37,893 bases of DNA from Kiritimatiellia bacterium (GCA_017558005.1 JAFYWN010000019.1:1-37893), one strand, 5' to 3'. Counted from the first letter of the stretch, positions 16,186 through 27,986 are shown. The notes: generated by a model from the letters alone, not told the origin. Translations and numbers: made by a program.

Positions 16186-16539
16186 GGGGGTGACCAGGTC
16201 TCGACAGGGCATGTCGGAACTTCGGTTGCGTGCCGGGGATGATCGTTGGCCCCGTAAAATATCGATCAAAAACTAACTGCGAACGATAACTTCGCCTACG
16301 CGGCCTAAAGAAACGGCCCCGTCGCTGAAGCACCGATGTCTGCTGAGTGTGGAAGCGTCGATTAGCAGATCCTGCTGTGAACCGGACCCTCGGGAACACA
16401 TGCTTGTACTATCATGAAGGTAGGTGTGTGGAAGGCCCGCCGGTTGGCTGACCTCACACGAGACAATTAGCCGGATACGCACGTAGACATCGCTGTGAAG
16501 CTGTCTTGGACGCGGGTTCAACTCCCGCCACCTCCACCA
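16186..16539 (+). ncRNA. ssrA: Transfer-messenger RNA (tmRNA)
   Basis: A one-piece tmRNA of about 354 nt that rescues stalled ribosomes. The 5' end GGGGGTG pairs with CACCTCC near the 3' end, which is followed by an encoded CCA. The T-arm GGGTTCAACTCCC is present. The tag reading frame starts at GCG 16279 and stops at TAA 16306-16308, giving ANDNFAYAA after the tRNA-borne alanine. The tag ends in the usual AA for ClpXP-type degradation. No terminator separates it from the tRNA gene downstream. Confidence 0.96.
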
Positions 16540-16585
16540 ATTTAGCGCCTCTTAACAGAGTCGCATTGTGTAACAGAAGTTGCAC

Positions 16586-16662
16586 GGACCTGTAGCTCAG
16601 TTGGTCAGAGCAGGGGACTCATAATCCCTTGGTCGGCGGTTCAAGTCCACCCAGGTCCACCA
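16586..16662 (+). tRNA. tRNA with CAU anticodon (Ile2 or elongator Met)
   Basis: A 77-nt cloverleaf with a 7-bp acceptor stem GGACCTG/CAGGTCC and encoded CCA. The anticodon stem is 16613-16617 with 16625-16629, loop CTCATAA, anticodon CAT at 16620-16622. The T-stem contains one C-A mismatch (16637/16649). The acceptor sequence, CTCATAA loop and TTGGTCG variable region resemble tRNA-Ile2, whose anticodon C is modified to lysidine by TilS, more than elongator Met; this is judgement by eye. It is probably cotranscribed with ssrA. Confidence 0.92.
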
Positions 16663-16667
16663 TTAAG

Positions 16668-16700
16668 TAACCCGTTGAGTTCTCAACGGGTTATTTTTTT
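16668..16700 (+). terminator. Rho-independent terminator of ssrA-tRNA
   Basis: A perfect 12-bp stem (TAACCCGTTGAG with CTCAACGGGTTA) around TT is followed by seven T residues. It lies 5 nt past the tRNA CCA. Confidence 0.95.
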
Positions 16701-16710
16701 ATTTGGGGAT

Positions 16711-18270
16711 TCAGAGAGGTGATACGTTAGGTTTAGCGGGAGGATGAAGCAGCGCTTGTTTGGCTAAAGGAATTGTATAAAAATCACCGAGACCATCAAG
16801 ACCTCTACCGGGGAGGAAAGCCTCGGTGATACTGCCCGGCCAGTTGGAGGTATTATCACATAATTCTTTTAGGAAAGTTAATTTGAAAGAAGGCGTTTTG
16901 ACCCCACGATCTTCTTCCTTGAGCGACTTGTCTTCTGCGCTGAAGCCTGCCATATGAAGCATAAGGTCGGCCATCACGGGCGAGGACAGAATCGTCTCAA
17001 GACCTTCGTTGTTGATGCAGAGCAAGTCGGCCGACATATCATACTTGTATTCGATGTTGGCGCGCGTCCATGTTACCACGGGCTTCTTTTCACCGTCGCG
17101 CCAGTCAACGCGAATGGTGGGCTGCTTTGCCACCCATTCGTCGTAATTCGTGTCGCCGAGCAATGCCTCATGGATCGACTTGATCAGCGTCTGCGTTTCG
17201 CTGATAACCTCGTCAACCTTCTTGGGTGTCCATCCCAAGTTTCGCGCTTCTGGCGTGTCTGCCCACTCGCGAATCTTAGATGCGACCACGTCTTCTGTGG
17301 TGATGGAATAGCGCACCCCGCTCAAGTCAATTGCCCCCTTCAATCCCTCCGCAGAAATATTGTGCACGCCCACCAAATCAGGTCGGCGAGCAGAAACCGC
17401 AAAGAACGTGCGCCCCTCTTGCGTTGCTACGCCGCCTTGGGGTATAATTTGTGGCGTTGAAACGATATCGCCCAGGCGAACCGTTTCTTTTGCGGATGCC
17501 TCATTAGTGCTGGTGGACTTATTCTCAATCGAGATTGGTTGCACGGACAGTACGGCATCCGCAATTTTCATTTTTACCGTCTGCCCTTTGAAATATGTTT
17601 CTACCGGGCCGGATTTCGGTATATCAAGCTTCAGCTCCACTCCATACACCCCGTCAGCAAGACGAATTGCCGCCGTATAGACAAACTGCCCGACAAGTGC
17701 CTTGTGCTTATCCTGACCGTCGTTAGGCTCAAACCTTGTGTAGTGCGAGTTCTTGACGAGATTGTCAAGTACGTGAAGAACCCGTTTGTGCTTGCCTCGC
17801 TTCTTGAGGGAGGAATTCAATCCTTTACCCGTGAATAGAACTGGCGTGCCGTCTGAATCGATTGCTACCTCTCTATTCATGTACTTGTCGCGGAGATACT
17901 GGCGAATCTCTTCCGTGGTAAGATTGAGGAATGCGGGCTTGTTTCTACCGTCCACAACCTGCATCTGCGCCTCTGGATTGTATACCCTTGTGCGCACCGA
18001 GTAACGCTGTTCGCCGCTTACCCACTTGTGGTCTACTGTGGTCTACGCGGATGTTGTCATCGCGGAAGGAAACGAAGTTGCGTGCGCCAGAAGATTCGCC
18101 TCTGTAGACGACTCCGCCATGCCGGCGCGCTGCTGTGCCTCTGCGATGCGTTCGTCACGTTGGCGAATGCGCGTCAACTGACGGTCGCCCTCGGCTCTGT
18201 CACGCTCAACTTCTTCTTTGAGGTCGCTTGCGCGGCGGCCTGTCTCCTTGAAGGCTGCGGTACTTTGCAA
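16711..18270 (-). pseudogene. Decayed phage/ICE large polyvalent protein fragment (LPD3/BECR-like)
   Basis: The intact 3' part (17997-16711, 428 codons from a GTG) has no sensible start and continues upstream in another frame. A 10-bp tandem duplication (TGTGGTCTAC twice, 18027-18046) breaks the frame: deleting one unit joins DNIRVDHK to WVSGEQRYSVRTRV. Further upstream, charged coiled-coil-like sequence (EEVERDRAEGDRQ, 18270-18110) lies in another frame, so a second lesion is likely. Residues ~58-160 (SSLKKRGKHKRVLHVLDNLVKNSHY...YTAAIRLADGVYGVELKL) resemble LPD3/BECR-type domains of large polyvalent proteins from phages and integrative elements; the second half is unrecognised. It faces the ssrA-tRNA unit, a common integration site, but no att duplication was found. 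Confidence 0.7.
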
Positions 18271-18326
18271 TCTTTTTACGGTGTGAATTTCGGTGTTGTT
18301 TTTTTATAAAATGAAGTGGAAAAGTG

Positions 18327-18353
18327 TTGTAGAAGTGTGGTTTATGGTATCTT
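18327..18353 (+). promoter_or_regulatory. Possible promoter of the FHA-AAA+ gene
   Basis: TGGTATCTT (18345-18353) with TTGTAG 15 bp upstream precedes the start codon by 33 nt. Spacing and hexamers are poor, so this is tentative. No sigma54 -24/-12 element was seen here. Confidence 0.3.
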
Positions 18354-18386
18354 ATTAAATGTTAATTTTGGTTGGAGAGGGTGAGT

Positions 18387-19694
18387 ATGGAAGACAGCAA
18401 ATCACGCACGATTGTAATCCCGTCAGTGGCGCCTTCTGGAGGTGCAGGACAGAAACCAAAGTTGTTGGTGACCGCAGGGCCTTTAGAGGGGCGCGAATAT
18501 GTCATCTTAAAATTCCCATATACGATTGGTTCTGGTTTAACTAACGATCTTTCCATTGCAGATTCAACGGTGTCGCGTCGGCACTGCGAAATTACCGTGG
18601 ACATGAATGGTGCATTGACAATCAATGACCTCGGTTCAACGAATGGCACGGCAATTGAGGGCGTGAAGGTGACTTCTGCGCGTCTTTCTCCGAATACGGA
18701 AGTGCAATTGGGTCGCACGCGCATTGTGGTGCCGTTAGTGCAGGATCGTCCTGAACTCACAATGAGTGCGCGTGAGCAGTTTGGTAATAGCATCGGACGT
18801 ACGCCGTTGATTCGTCATGTCTTCCATTTGGCAGAGCAGGCGGCGGCGTGTGATAGTGCTGTGTTGCTTTTGGGTGAATCGGGCACGGGTAAGGAAGAGC
18901 TTGCAGAGGATATTCACAATGAATCTGCGCGCAAGGATGGCCCGTTCATTGTGTTGGACTGCAATGCATTTGCCTCTTTGGAACAAGCCCACCGCGAACT
19001 TTTTGGCGAGGGTGAGGTCAAGGGTGCGCTGGAACTTGCCAGTGGTGGCACACTCTTCGTTGACTCGATTGACCGCCTTCCTGCCGATGCGCAACCTCTC
19101 TTACTGCGTGCTTTGGAGACGCGTAAGGATATCCGCTTCATTGCCGCTTCTTGTCAGGATTTGGGGGCGATGGCGCGTGATGGTGCCTTCTTTGCGCCCT
19201 TGCAGTATGCCTTGGCGGTGATTGTGATTGAGATGCCTGCGCTGCGTCGTCGTAAGGATGATATCCCCGTGTTGTTGACCTCAATTGCCGAACGTCTTCA
19301 TGTCTCTGATGAGATTCGTGAATGGTGCGAACAGGCTGCAACGATTGCTTTCTTACGTCGTTATAATTGGCCTGGTAATATCCGCGAGATGCGTGCGCTA
19401 TTGGAGCGGTTGCAGTCTTTGGGACGGATTCCTGCGGACTTGGGTGTCTTCTTGCGTGGTGAAACGAAGCTGGAAGCAGAGGAAACGCCTGAAGAGGCAG
19501 GCTTTACGGTGTCGGCAGATCGTCCATTCAAGGATTTGAAGAACGAACTGATCGAAGACTTCGAACGTCGTTACTTGAGTGATCTTTTGGCACGTAATGC
19601 ACAAAACATCTCTCAGTCTGCTCGCAGCGCTGGTATTGAACGCGCTTATTTGCAACGTCTGATTCGCAAGTATGGCATGCGTAATACGGACTAA
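18387..19694 (+). CDS. FHA - sigma54-type AAA+ - Fis HTH regulator, degenerate
   Basis: A 435-residue protein. An N-terminal FHA phosphothreonine-binding domain (about residues 25-110; GSGLTNDLSIADSTVSRRH and NDLGSTNGT) is followed by an NtrC-type AAA+ domain (Walker A GESGTGKE, about 165) and a C-terminal Fis-type helix-turn-helix (NISQSARSAGIERAYLQRLI). The AAA+ domain is odd. After ELFGEGE the GAFTGA loop, which contacts sigma54, is absent, and Walker B reads FVDSIDRL where FLDEIGEL is usual. It therefore probably does not activate sigma54 promoters; a DNA-binding, FHA-signalled adaptor role is inference. NWPGNIREM is conserved. ATG 18387 is chosen, with GGAGAGGG upstream; in-frame TTG and GTG starts lie 2-5 codons earlier. 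Confidence 0.88.
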   Translation: MEDSKSRTIVIPSVAPSGGAGQKPKLLVTAGPLEGREYVILKFPYTIGSGLTNDLSIADSTVSRRHCEITVDMNGALTINDLGSTNGTAIEGVKVTSARLSPNTEVQLGRTRIVVPLVQDRPELTMSAREQFGNSIGRTPLIRHVFHLAEQAAACDSAVLLLGESGTGKEELAEDIHNESARKDGPFIVLDCNAFASLEQAHRELFGEGEVKGALELASGGTLFVDSIDRLPADAQPLLLRALETRKDIRFIAASCQDLGAMARDGAFFAPLQYALAVIVIEMPALRRRKDDIPVLLTSIAERLHVSDEIREWCEQAATIAFLRRYNWPGNIREMRALLERLQSLGRIPADLGVFLRGETKLEAEETPEEAGFTVSADRPFKDLKNELIEDFERRYLSDLLARNAQNISQSARSAGIERAYLQRLIRKYGMRNTD

Positions 19695-19715
19695 ACAAAT
19701 TCAGATTTAAAACCG

Positions 19716-19748
19716 ACGCGGTGGCATGCGTGATGCTGCCGCGTTTTT
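19716..19748 (+). terminator. Terminator between the FHA regulator and ruvA
   Basis: A stem of ACGCGG/CCGCGT plus GCAT/ATGC with a small internal mismatch is followed by TTTTT. It ends 18 nt before the ruvA ATG, so ruvA either depends on read-through or has its promoter inside this stretch. Confidence 0.7.
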
Positions 19749-19765
19749 AACAGGATGTTTTATCG

Positions 19766-20365
19766 ATGGCTTACATTGTTCGTCTAAAGGGTGAATTGAT
19801 TGAGAAGAGTCCCGCACTGGTGACGGTGGAGTGTGGTGGCGTTGGCTATGCTTTGGCGGTGCCACTTTCGACCTTTGATCGGTTGCCGCCCTTGGGCGAG
19901 GTCGCCACCTTGTTTGTGCATCACATTGTGCGCGAAGATGATGAGTTGCTCTTCGGGTTTCACACCGATCGGGAACGGAATTTCTTCAAGACATTACTCA
20001 CCATTTCTGGTATCGGCCCCAAACTTGCCTTAAGTGTCTTGAGTGGGTTGACGCCAGGTGAATTGGCAACTGCGATTGCCGAGGGGGATGTGCGTCGTTT
20101 GTCTTCCATCTCTGGCGTCGGGAAGAAGACGGCTGAACGCATTATTATGGAACTGAAGGATAAGGTCAATCCTTTAGAGGCGGTGGCACTGCGCGGGAAG
20201 GAACGCGGGGATGACGTTACGCCCGCAGTCCTGCGTGATGCAATCTTGTCTTTGGTCGCATTAGGCAATAAGGCAGAAGACGCACGCACGTTGGTGCAAG
20301 CCGCTTATGAGAAGAATCCGAATGCCACCGTACAGGATTTGATTCGCATGGCGCTGCGTAAGTAA
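19766..20365 (+). CDS. ruvA: Holliday junction DNA helicase subunit RuvA
   Basis: A 199-residue protein that binds four-way junctions as a tetramer and loads RuvB. The N-terminal OB-fold reads MAYIVRLKGELIEKSP. Two helix-hairpin-helix motifs follow (TISGIGPKLALSVLSGL and SISGVGKKTAERIIMELKDK). The C-terminal RuvB-binding domain begins near residue 150 (DAILSLVALGNKAEDA). Length and all motifs are normal. Neither ruvB nor ruvC is next to it. Confidence 0.97.
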   Translation: MAYIVRLKGELIEKSPALVTVECGGVGYALAVPLSTFDRLPPLGEVATLFVHHIVREDDELLFGFHTDRERNFFKTLLTISGIGPKLALSVLSGLTPGELATAIAEGDVRRLSSISGVGKKTAERIIMELKDKVNPLEAVALRGKERGDDVTPAVLRDAILSLVALGNKAEDARTLVQAAYEKNPNATVQDLIRMALRK

Positions 20366-20413
20366 TCATGAGACGAACGGAAGCGCCTTTCTAAGTGCGA
20401 AACTTTTTTAATG

Positions 20414-20442
20414 GGCACCGACAGTATCGTCGGTGCCTTTTG
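20414..20442 (+). terminator. Rho-independent terminator of ruvA
   Basis: GGCACCGAC and GTCGGTGCC form a 9-bp stem with a six-base loop, followed by TTTTGCGTTT. The rest of 20366-20574 has no recognised gene. Confidence 0.82.
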
Positions 20443-20574
20443 CGTTTGCAGGGCTATGTATTGGAATGCTCTTTGCGGTTGTACGTGGGATGTGCTTCTT
20501 TGACAATAAAAAGCAATCACGAGCGTGTTTCCAAGCAGACTTGAAGATAGGTTATACGTGGCACTTTTTCTGGG

Positions 20575-20616
20575 TGATAAAAACAACAAACCCCTCGGAA
20601 ATTCCGAAGGGTTTGT
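20575..20616 (-). terminator. Rho-independent terminator of the pyruvate oxidoreductase gene
   Basis: An ACAAACCC/GGGTTTGT stem extends through TCGGA/TCCGA with one mismatch. On the minus strand it is followed by GTTTTTAT. It lies 27 nt beyond the stop codon. Confidence 0.85.
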
Positions 20617-20642
20617 CGTGAGTGTTCTGTAAAGAACGCGTC

Positions 20643-24203
<3,561 letters not shown>

Positions 24204-24229
24204 GTTAATCTCTCTCTTGTGATTTAGAA

Positions 24230-24271
24230 ATAATAAAACCGGCGGTGCCTTTTTGAATCAGACACCGCCGG
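24230..24271 (-). terminator. Terminator between aldolase and pyruvate oxidoreductase genes
   Basis: CCGGCGGTG (24239-24247) pairs with CACCGCCGG (24263-24271), loop 15 nt. On the minus strand the stem is followed by TTTTATTATTTC. It would end or attenuate aldolase transcripts before nifJ. Confidence 0.8.
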
Positions 24272-24284
24272 AAGTTGGCTTCAA

Positions 24285-25241
24285 TTAGGCATTGGCCTTG
24301 CAGAATTCACGGACGGAATCGAGCTGGCCTGCGGACCCGAGCTTTTCGTTCTTCGCCGCGATGAACTTGGCATATTCTTCCATGAAGATCTTGCCGATCG
24401 GGCGGAGGTCGAAACCTTCGGGGTGATCACGGAAATATTCGCGGTGGACGCGGCACCACACCAAACGGCCGTCGGTGTCGATGTTGATCTTGGTGACGCC
24501 GAGTTCTGCAGCGCGCTTGAACTGGTTGTCATCCACGCCCTTAGCACCATCGAGCTTACCGCCGGAGGCGTTGATGCGAGCGACTTCGTCCTGGGGAACA
24601 GAGGAGGACCCGTGCATCACCAAGGGGAAACCGGGAGCCTTCTTTTGGATGTCAGAGAGCACGTCGAAGCGGAGGCCCTGGTTGCCAGAGAACTTGAATG
24701 CACCGTGGGAGGTGCCGATTGCGCAAGCGAGGGAGTCGCAACCAGTGAGCTCAACGAAACGCTTCACGTCATCAGGATTGGTGAGGCAAGCATCCTTTTC
24801 GTCGACGGCGACGTGTTCTTCCACACCACCGAGCTTACCGAGTTCGGCTTCAACCACGAGACCCTTAGCGTGAGCGAGGTCAACGATCTTCTTGGTGATT
24901 GCTGCGTTTTCTTCGAAGGGCTTGGAGGAAGCATCGATCATCACAGAGCTGTAGAAGCCGGAGTTGATGCAGTCGATGCAGGATTCTTCGTCGCCGTGGT
25001 CCAAATGGACAGCAAACACTGCTTCGGGGAAAATCTCGTCGGCGGCGCGGATCACGTTTTCAAGCATCAGCTTGTCGGTGTAACCACGTGCACCCTTGGA
25101 AATCTGAATGATGAACGGAGCCTTGCTCTCAATGCAGCCCTTGAAGAGGCCCATGCACTGCTCCATGTTGTTGATGTTGTAAGCACCGATGGCGTACTTG
25201 CCGTAAGCGTGCTTGAAGAGTTCCTTCGTCGTGACGATCAT
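24285..25241 (-). CDS. fba: Class II fructose-1,6-bisphosphate aldolase
   Basis: A 318-residue zinc aldolase of glycolysis/gluconeogenesis. Zn and catalytic residues are visible in VHLDHGDEESC, VEAELGKLGG, GTSHGAFKF and VMHGSSSVP; the phosphate-binding GVTKINIDTDGRL follows. The ATG at 25241 has AAGGAGAG seven to eight bases upstream; an upstream in-frame start would cover the promoter and is rejected. It is transcribed from its own sigma70 promoter. Confidence 0.95.
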   Translation of the reverse strand: MIVTTKELFKHAYGKYAIGAYNINNMEQCMGLFKGCIESKAPFIIQISKGARGYTDKLMLENVIRAADEIFPEAVFAVHLDHGDEESCIDCINSGFYSSVMIDASSKPFEENAAITKKIVDLAHAKGLVVEAELGKLGGVEEHVAVDEKDACLTNPDDVKRFVELTGCDSLACAIGTSHGAFKFSGNQGLRFDVLSDIQKKAPGFPLVMHGSSSVPQDEVARINASGGKLDGAKGVDDNQFKRAAELGVTKINIDTDGRLVWCRVHREYFRDHPEGFDLRPIGKIFMEEYAKFIAAKNEKLGSAGQLDSVREFCKANA

Positions 25242-25281
25242 GCTTGATCTCTCCTTTTCGGGGTTTAAAAGAATACTGTAA

Positions 25282-25310
25282 AGTATAGCACGCAAAAAGA
25301 TTTTTGGCAA
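25282..25310 (-). promoter_or_regulatory. Sigma70 promoter of fba
   Basis: On the minus strand TTGCCA (25310-25305) and TATACT (25287-25282) are 17 bp apart, and the -10 is also extended (TGCTATACT). The start codon is 40 nt downstream. Confidence 0.78.
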
Positions 25311-25359
25311 CGTTTATTCCTATTTTGCCGATTTCTTTTTGTGTGCCATGAGGGATGGA

Positions 25360-25986
25360 TTAGCGATCTTTCGTAATGAAATTGGTCGCAATCCACTTTT
25401 CTTGTTCTGGAGGCGGCAGACCGGAGGTGGCTTTTGCCTTCAGCAGATAGGCCATGTTGCGGGCGAGGGTGCGCATGGTTTGCAGGCCTTCGAGGTCTTT
25501 GCGGACGTCATCGGGCTTGAAGCCATGGGTGGAGTTCCAGTACTGGCTCGTGGCCAGGGGCATCTGGAGAATCGTAAAGTATTTGTTCAAACGGTCAAAG
25601 GCCGAGCTCGCACCTCCACGACGGCAGTTGACCACGCAGGCGCCAGGTTTGTGGATAAGGTGGTCGCCTAAAGAGAAGAAGACGCGATCTAATAGCGCAC
25701 AGAGGCTGCCCGCAGGGGCAGCGTAGTACACGGGTGAACCAATAACCAGACCGTCGCAAGCTTTAATTTTTTCCATGACGGTGTTGTAGAGCTCGTCTTG
25801 AAAGGCGCAACGTCCCGCACCTTTGCGACATTGCCAACACCCAATGCAACCTTGCACCGGTTGATTGCCAATCCAGAAGATTTCGCTATCGATTCCTTCT
25901 GCTTTGAGTGTTTCGGCGATTTCGGATAACGCCGTGAAGGTGCACCCTTCTTTGTGGGGGCTTCCGTTAATGAGTAAAACGTTCAC
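25360..25986 (-). CDS. Iron-sulfur flavoprotein / NADPH-dependent FMN reductase family
   Basis: A 208-residue flavodoxin-like protein. INGSPHKEGCTFTAL binds FMN phosphate and GSPVYYAAPAGSL is the second flavin-contact motif. The Cys pattern near residue 47-60 (CIGCWQCRKGAGRC, CX2CX2CX6C) fits the compact 4Fe-4S motif of archaeal/anaerobe Isf proteins, which carry electrons from ferredoxin to acceptors such as O2 or H2O2. The partner here is unknown. The start codon is GTG with GGAAAGCGAG upstream. It follows deoA by 62 bp without a clear terminator and may be cotranscribed. Confidence 0.85.
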   Translation of the reverse strand: MNVLLINGSPHKEGCTFTALSEIAETLKAEGIDSEIFWIGNQPVQGCIGCWQCRKGAGRCAFQDELYNTVMEKIKACDGLVIGSPVYYAAPAGSLCALLDRVFFSLGDHLIHKPGACVVNCRRGGASSAFDRLNKYFTILQMPLATSQYWNSTHGFKPDDVRKDLEGLQTMRTLARNMAYLLKAKATSGLPPPEQEKWIATNFITKDR

Positions 25987-26048
25987 GTTTTTCTCGCTTT
26001 CCTTATGTGTGGGTCTATTATTAAATAGGTAATGAATAAAGGGGGAGG

Positions 26049-27335
26049 TTAGGTGAGGGTCTCAACCACGAGTTGGCGGGGCTTGACCGCTTCGTGGGTG
26101 AGCTGAATCGCTGCGCGCACTTGTGTGCGGACGGCGTCAATCTGTTCCGCCGTCTCTGCACAGAGAATGCAGAGTACGTCTCCGCGTTGGACGGTGTCGC
26201 CTTGTTGCACCAAAGCATCAATGCCTGCGCCAGGGTCAGGGGTGTCCGTCACCGCCACGCGGCCCGCGCCTAACGTGAGTGCGGCGCGCCCAATCGCTTC
26301 GGCATTGACGTGTGCCACCGTGCCAGCGTCTTCGGCATAGAGCGGTTCGCAATGCGTTGCGCAGGGCAGGGGGGCCGTTAAATCTGCTTCTTGAGCTTGG
26401 CACATGTTACGGAAAGCGGCCATCGCTTCGCCATTGTCTAGCGCTGCTTCGGCACGCGTAAGTGCCGCTTCTAAGGTGGGGAAAAGTCCTGCGGCATGCG
26501 CCATGTGTGCCGCTTCGGTCAACGTGAGTTCTCGGACATCGCGTGGACCCTTACCTGCGAGGATCTCTAAGGATTCTTTAATTTCAAGCGCATTGCCCAC
26601 CGTTCGCCCAAGCGGTTGGTCCATGTCGGTAATCAATGCGCGGCAAGTGCGCCCTAAACGTTTTCCCGTCGCAATGAGGTGTTGCGCCAAATTACGCGCA
26701 TCGTCAAGCGTCTTCATAAACGCCCCAGAGCCAAATTTGACATCGAAGAGAAGCGTGTCCGCGCCTTCCGCTAATTTCTTACTCATGATGGAGGCCGTGA
26801 TGAGTGGAATGCTGGGTACCGTGCCGGTGACATCGCGCAATGCATAAAGTCGTCGATCAGCAGGTGCCAGGGTGTCCGTTTGACCAATCATGCAACACCC
26901 CACCTTAGCCGTCAGTTCTTTAAATCGGCTAATCGGTAATCTGACATTAAATCCACGGATACTCTCAAGCTTGTCTAAGGTGCCCCCAGTAATTCCAAGC
27001 CCACGCCCGGAAATCATCGGCACGGCAAGTCCCATCGCCGCACAAAGGGGCGCCAATGGGATTGAAATCTTATCGCCAATGCCCCCCGTCGAATGCTTGT
27101 CTGCCGTTGGGCGATCTAATTGGAAGGAGACCGTTTCCCCCGAGTGCATCATGGCATCCGTCAAGATTGCGATTTCCGCTTCGGTCATACCATTTAAATA
27201 GACCGCCATCAACCACGCTGCAATTTGATACTCAGGCAAAGTTCCATCCGCGACGGCTGCCACCCAAGTGCGTAAATCCGCCTCGGTGTGTTCTTTGCCA
27301 TCGCGTTTTTCTTCAATGAACCATTGGGGAATCAT
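26049..27335 (-). CDS. deoA: Thymidine/pyrimidine-nucleoside phosphorylase
   Basis: A 428-residue enzyme that splits thymidine or uridine into base and (deoxy)ribose-1-phosphate. The signature SGRGLGITGGTLDKLES is intact. KHSTGGIGDK binds phosphate and MSKKLAEGADTLLFDVKFGSGAFMK is conserved; the C-terminal PYNP domain begins near residue 345. DeoA and Pdp cannot be told apart safely by eye. GGAAAGGA lies ahead of the ATG. Confidence 0.93.
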   Translation of the reverse strand: MIPQWFIEEKRDGKEHTEADLRTWVAAVADGTLPEYQIAAWLMAVYLNGMTEAEIAILTDAMMHSGETVSFQLDRPTADKHSTGGIGDKISIPLAPLCAAMGLAVPMISGRGLGITGGTLDKLESIRGFNVRLPISRFKELTAKVGCCMIGQTDTLAPADRRLYALRDVTGTVPSIPLITASIMSKKLAEGADTLLFDVKFGSGAFMKTLDDARNLAQHLIATGKRLGRTCRALITDMDQPLGRTVGNALEIKESLEILAGKGPRDVRELTLTEAAHMAHAAGLFPTLEAALTRAEAALDNGEAMAAFRNMCQAQEADLTAPLPCATHCEPLYAEDAGTVAHVNAEAIGRAALTLGAGRVAVTDTPDPGAGIDALVQQGDTVQRGDVLCILCAETAEQIDAVRTQVRAAIQLTHEAVKPRQLVVETLT

Positions 27336-27372
27336 ATGCCATTCCTTTCCTCAAACCAACCGCTTTACGATG

Positions 27373-27381
27373 ATTATACCA
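27373..27381 (-). promoter_or_regulatory. Extended -10 promoter of deoA
   Basis: On the minus strand TGGTATAAT lies 37 nt before the deoA start, the same core as the queF promoter. No clear -35 was found. Confidence 0.6.
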
Positions 27382-27428
27382 TATCTTCTAAAGGAGAGTA
27401 GGAAAACAATGCACAAGAAAACCCGCCT

Positions 27429-27675
27429 CCTGACGGAAGCTTTTACTGGTGCTCACGGGAGAAAAAGAAGAAAGAAGTAAGAAGAAAGGAGTAAGGAGGA
27501 AGGGGAGGTGAGGTGGGGGCGACGCCGCCCCCACACCCCTGCGAGAGCGCAGGGCGCTCTACCCCGTGCTCGTCCTGCGGACTCGCCTTTACAAAGACTG
27601 CAAAGAAAAGAATCTCCACCTTCCCTTCTTTCTCCCTTTCTCCTTGTGAGCACCAGTAAAAGCATCCGTTAGGAT
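27429..27675. repeat. Fold-back element with long terminal inverted repeats
   Basis: GCTTTTACTGGTGCTCAC (27439-27456) and its exact reverse complement (27648-27665) bound a ~190-bp interior, and the match extends to about 28 bp with a few mismatches. The interior starts with a ~60-nt almost pure purine tract (27457-27517), includes a GTGGGGGCG/CGCCCCCAC hairpin (27513-27534) and ends in a pyrimidine tract. It carries no coding capacity and looks like a miniature inverted-repeat element. Confidence 0.7.
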
Positions 27676-27727
27676 GCGTAGCGTGCAGGACTCACCCCCT
27701 GCCGCAGTGGGTAGGGGGCCACGATAA
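27631..27727 (+). repeat. Repeat B, copy 1
   Basis: Matches 29051-29147 in direct orientation with few differences. It contains the right arm of the fold-back element, a GCATCC/GGATGC hairpin, and a GC-rich hairpin (CCCCCTGCC...GGGTAGGGGG) followed by CCACGATAAA. A second such hairpin module, CCACGGCC/GGCCGTGG followed by CCACGATAAA, is at 27761-27794. Confidence 0.8.
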
Positions 27728-27794
27728 ATCCTGCTTTCTAAGTAGCCGCAGTACAGAGCGCCCCACGGCCGCAGTGGGCCGTGGCCACGATAAA

Positions 27795-27968
27795 TTTAAG
27801 TTTTAAACCATTTTGTACTATTTGGGGTGGCGAATAAATTATTGCGGGGCAAAAATTTATTTCAACAATATTGTGCGGCTGAAAAACTGTTCCTAATTAG
27901 TACAAATTGTACTAATTTCGCTGGTTCTACTTGCCCAGAAAAATAGTACAAAGTGCTGAAAAACTTTA
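27795..27968 (+). repeat. Repeat A, copy 1 (upstream of membrane gene)
   Basis: About 175 bp, matching 28828-29003 in direct orientation. Nested symmetry: TTTGTACTATTT (27812-27823) and AAATAGTACAAA (27941-27952) are terminal inverted repeats. Inside lie AATAAATTATT (27833-27843), ACAATATTGT (27865-27874) and a 23-bp palindrome (27895-27917) with arms AATTAGTACAA and TTGTACTAATT around a single A. No ORF. Confidence 0.85.
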
Positions 27969-27986
27969 ATTGTAAATGGGCCTTTT

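Noticed and set aside
16540..18386. attL/attR duplication of the tRNA or ssrA 3' end
   Set aside because: No second copy of either 3' end was found up to the FHA regulator gene, so integration at these genes stays unproven.
18387..18400. A sigma54 promoter (-24/-12) near the NtrC-like gene
   Set aside because: No GG-N10-GC element was seen upstream, and the protein lacks GAFTGA.
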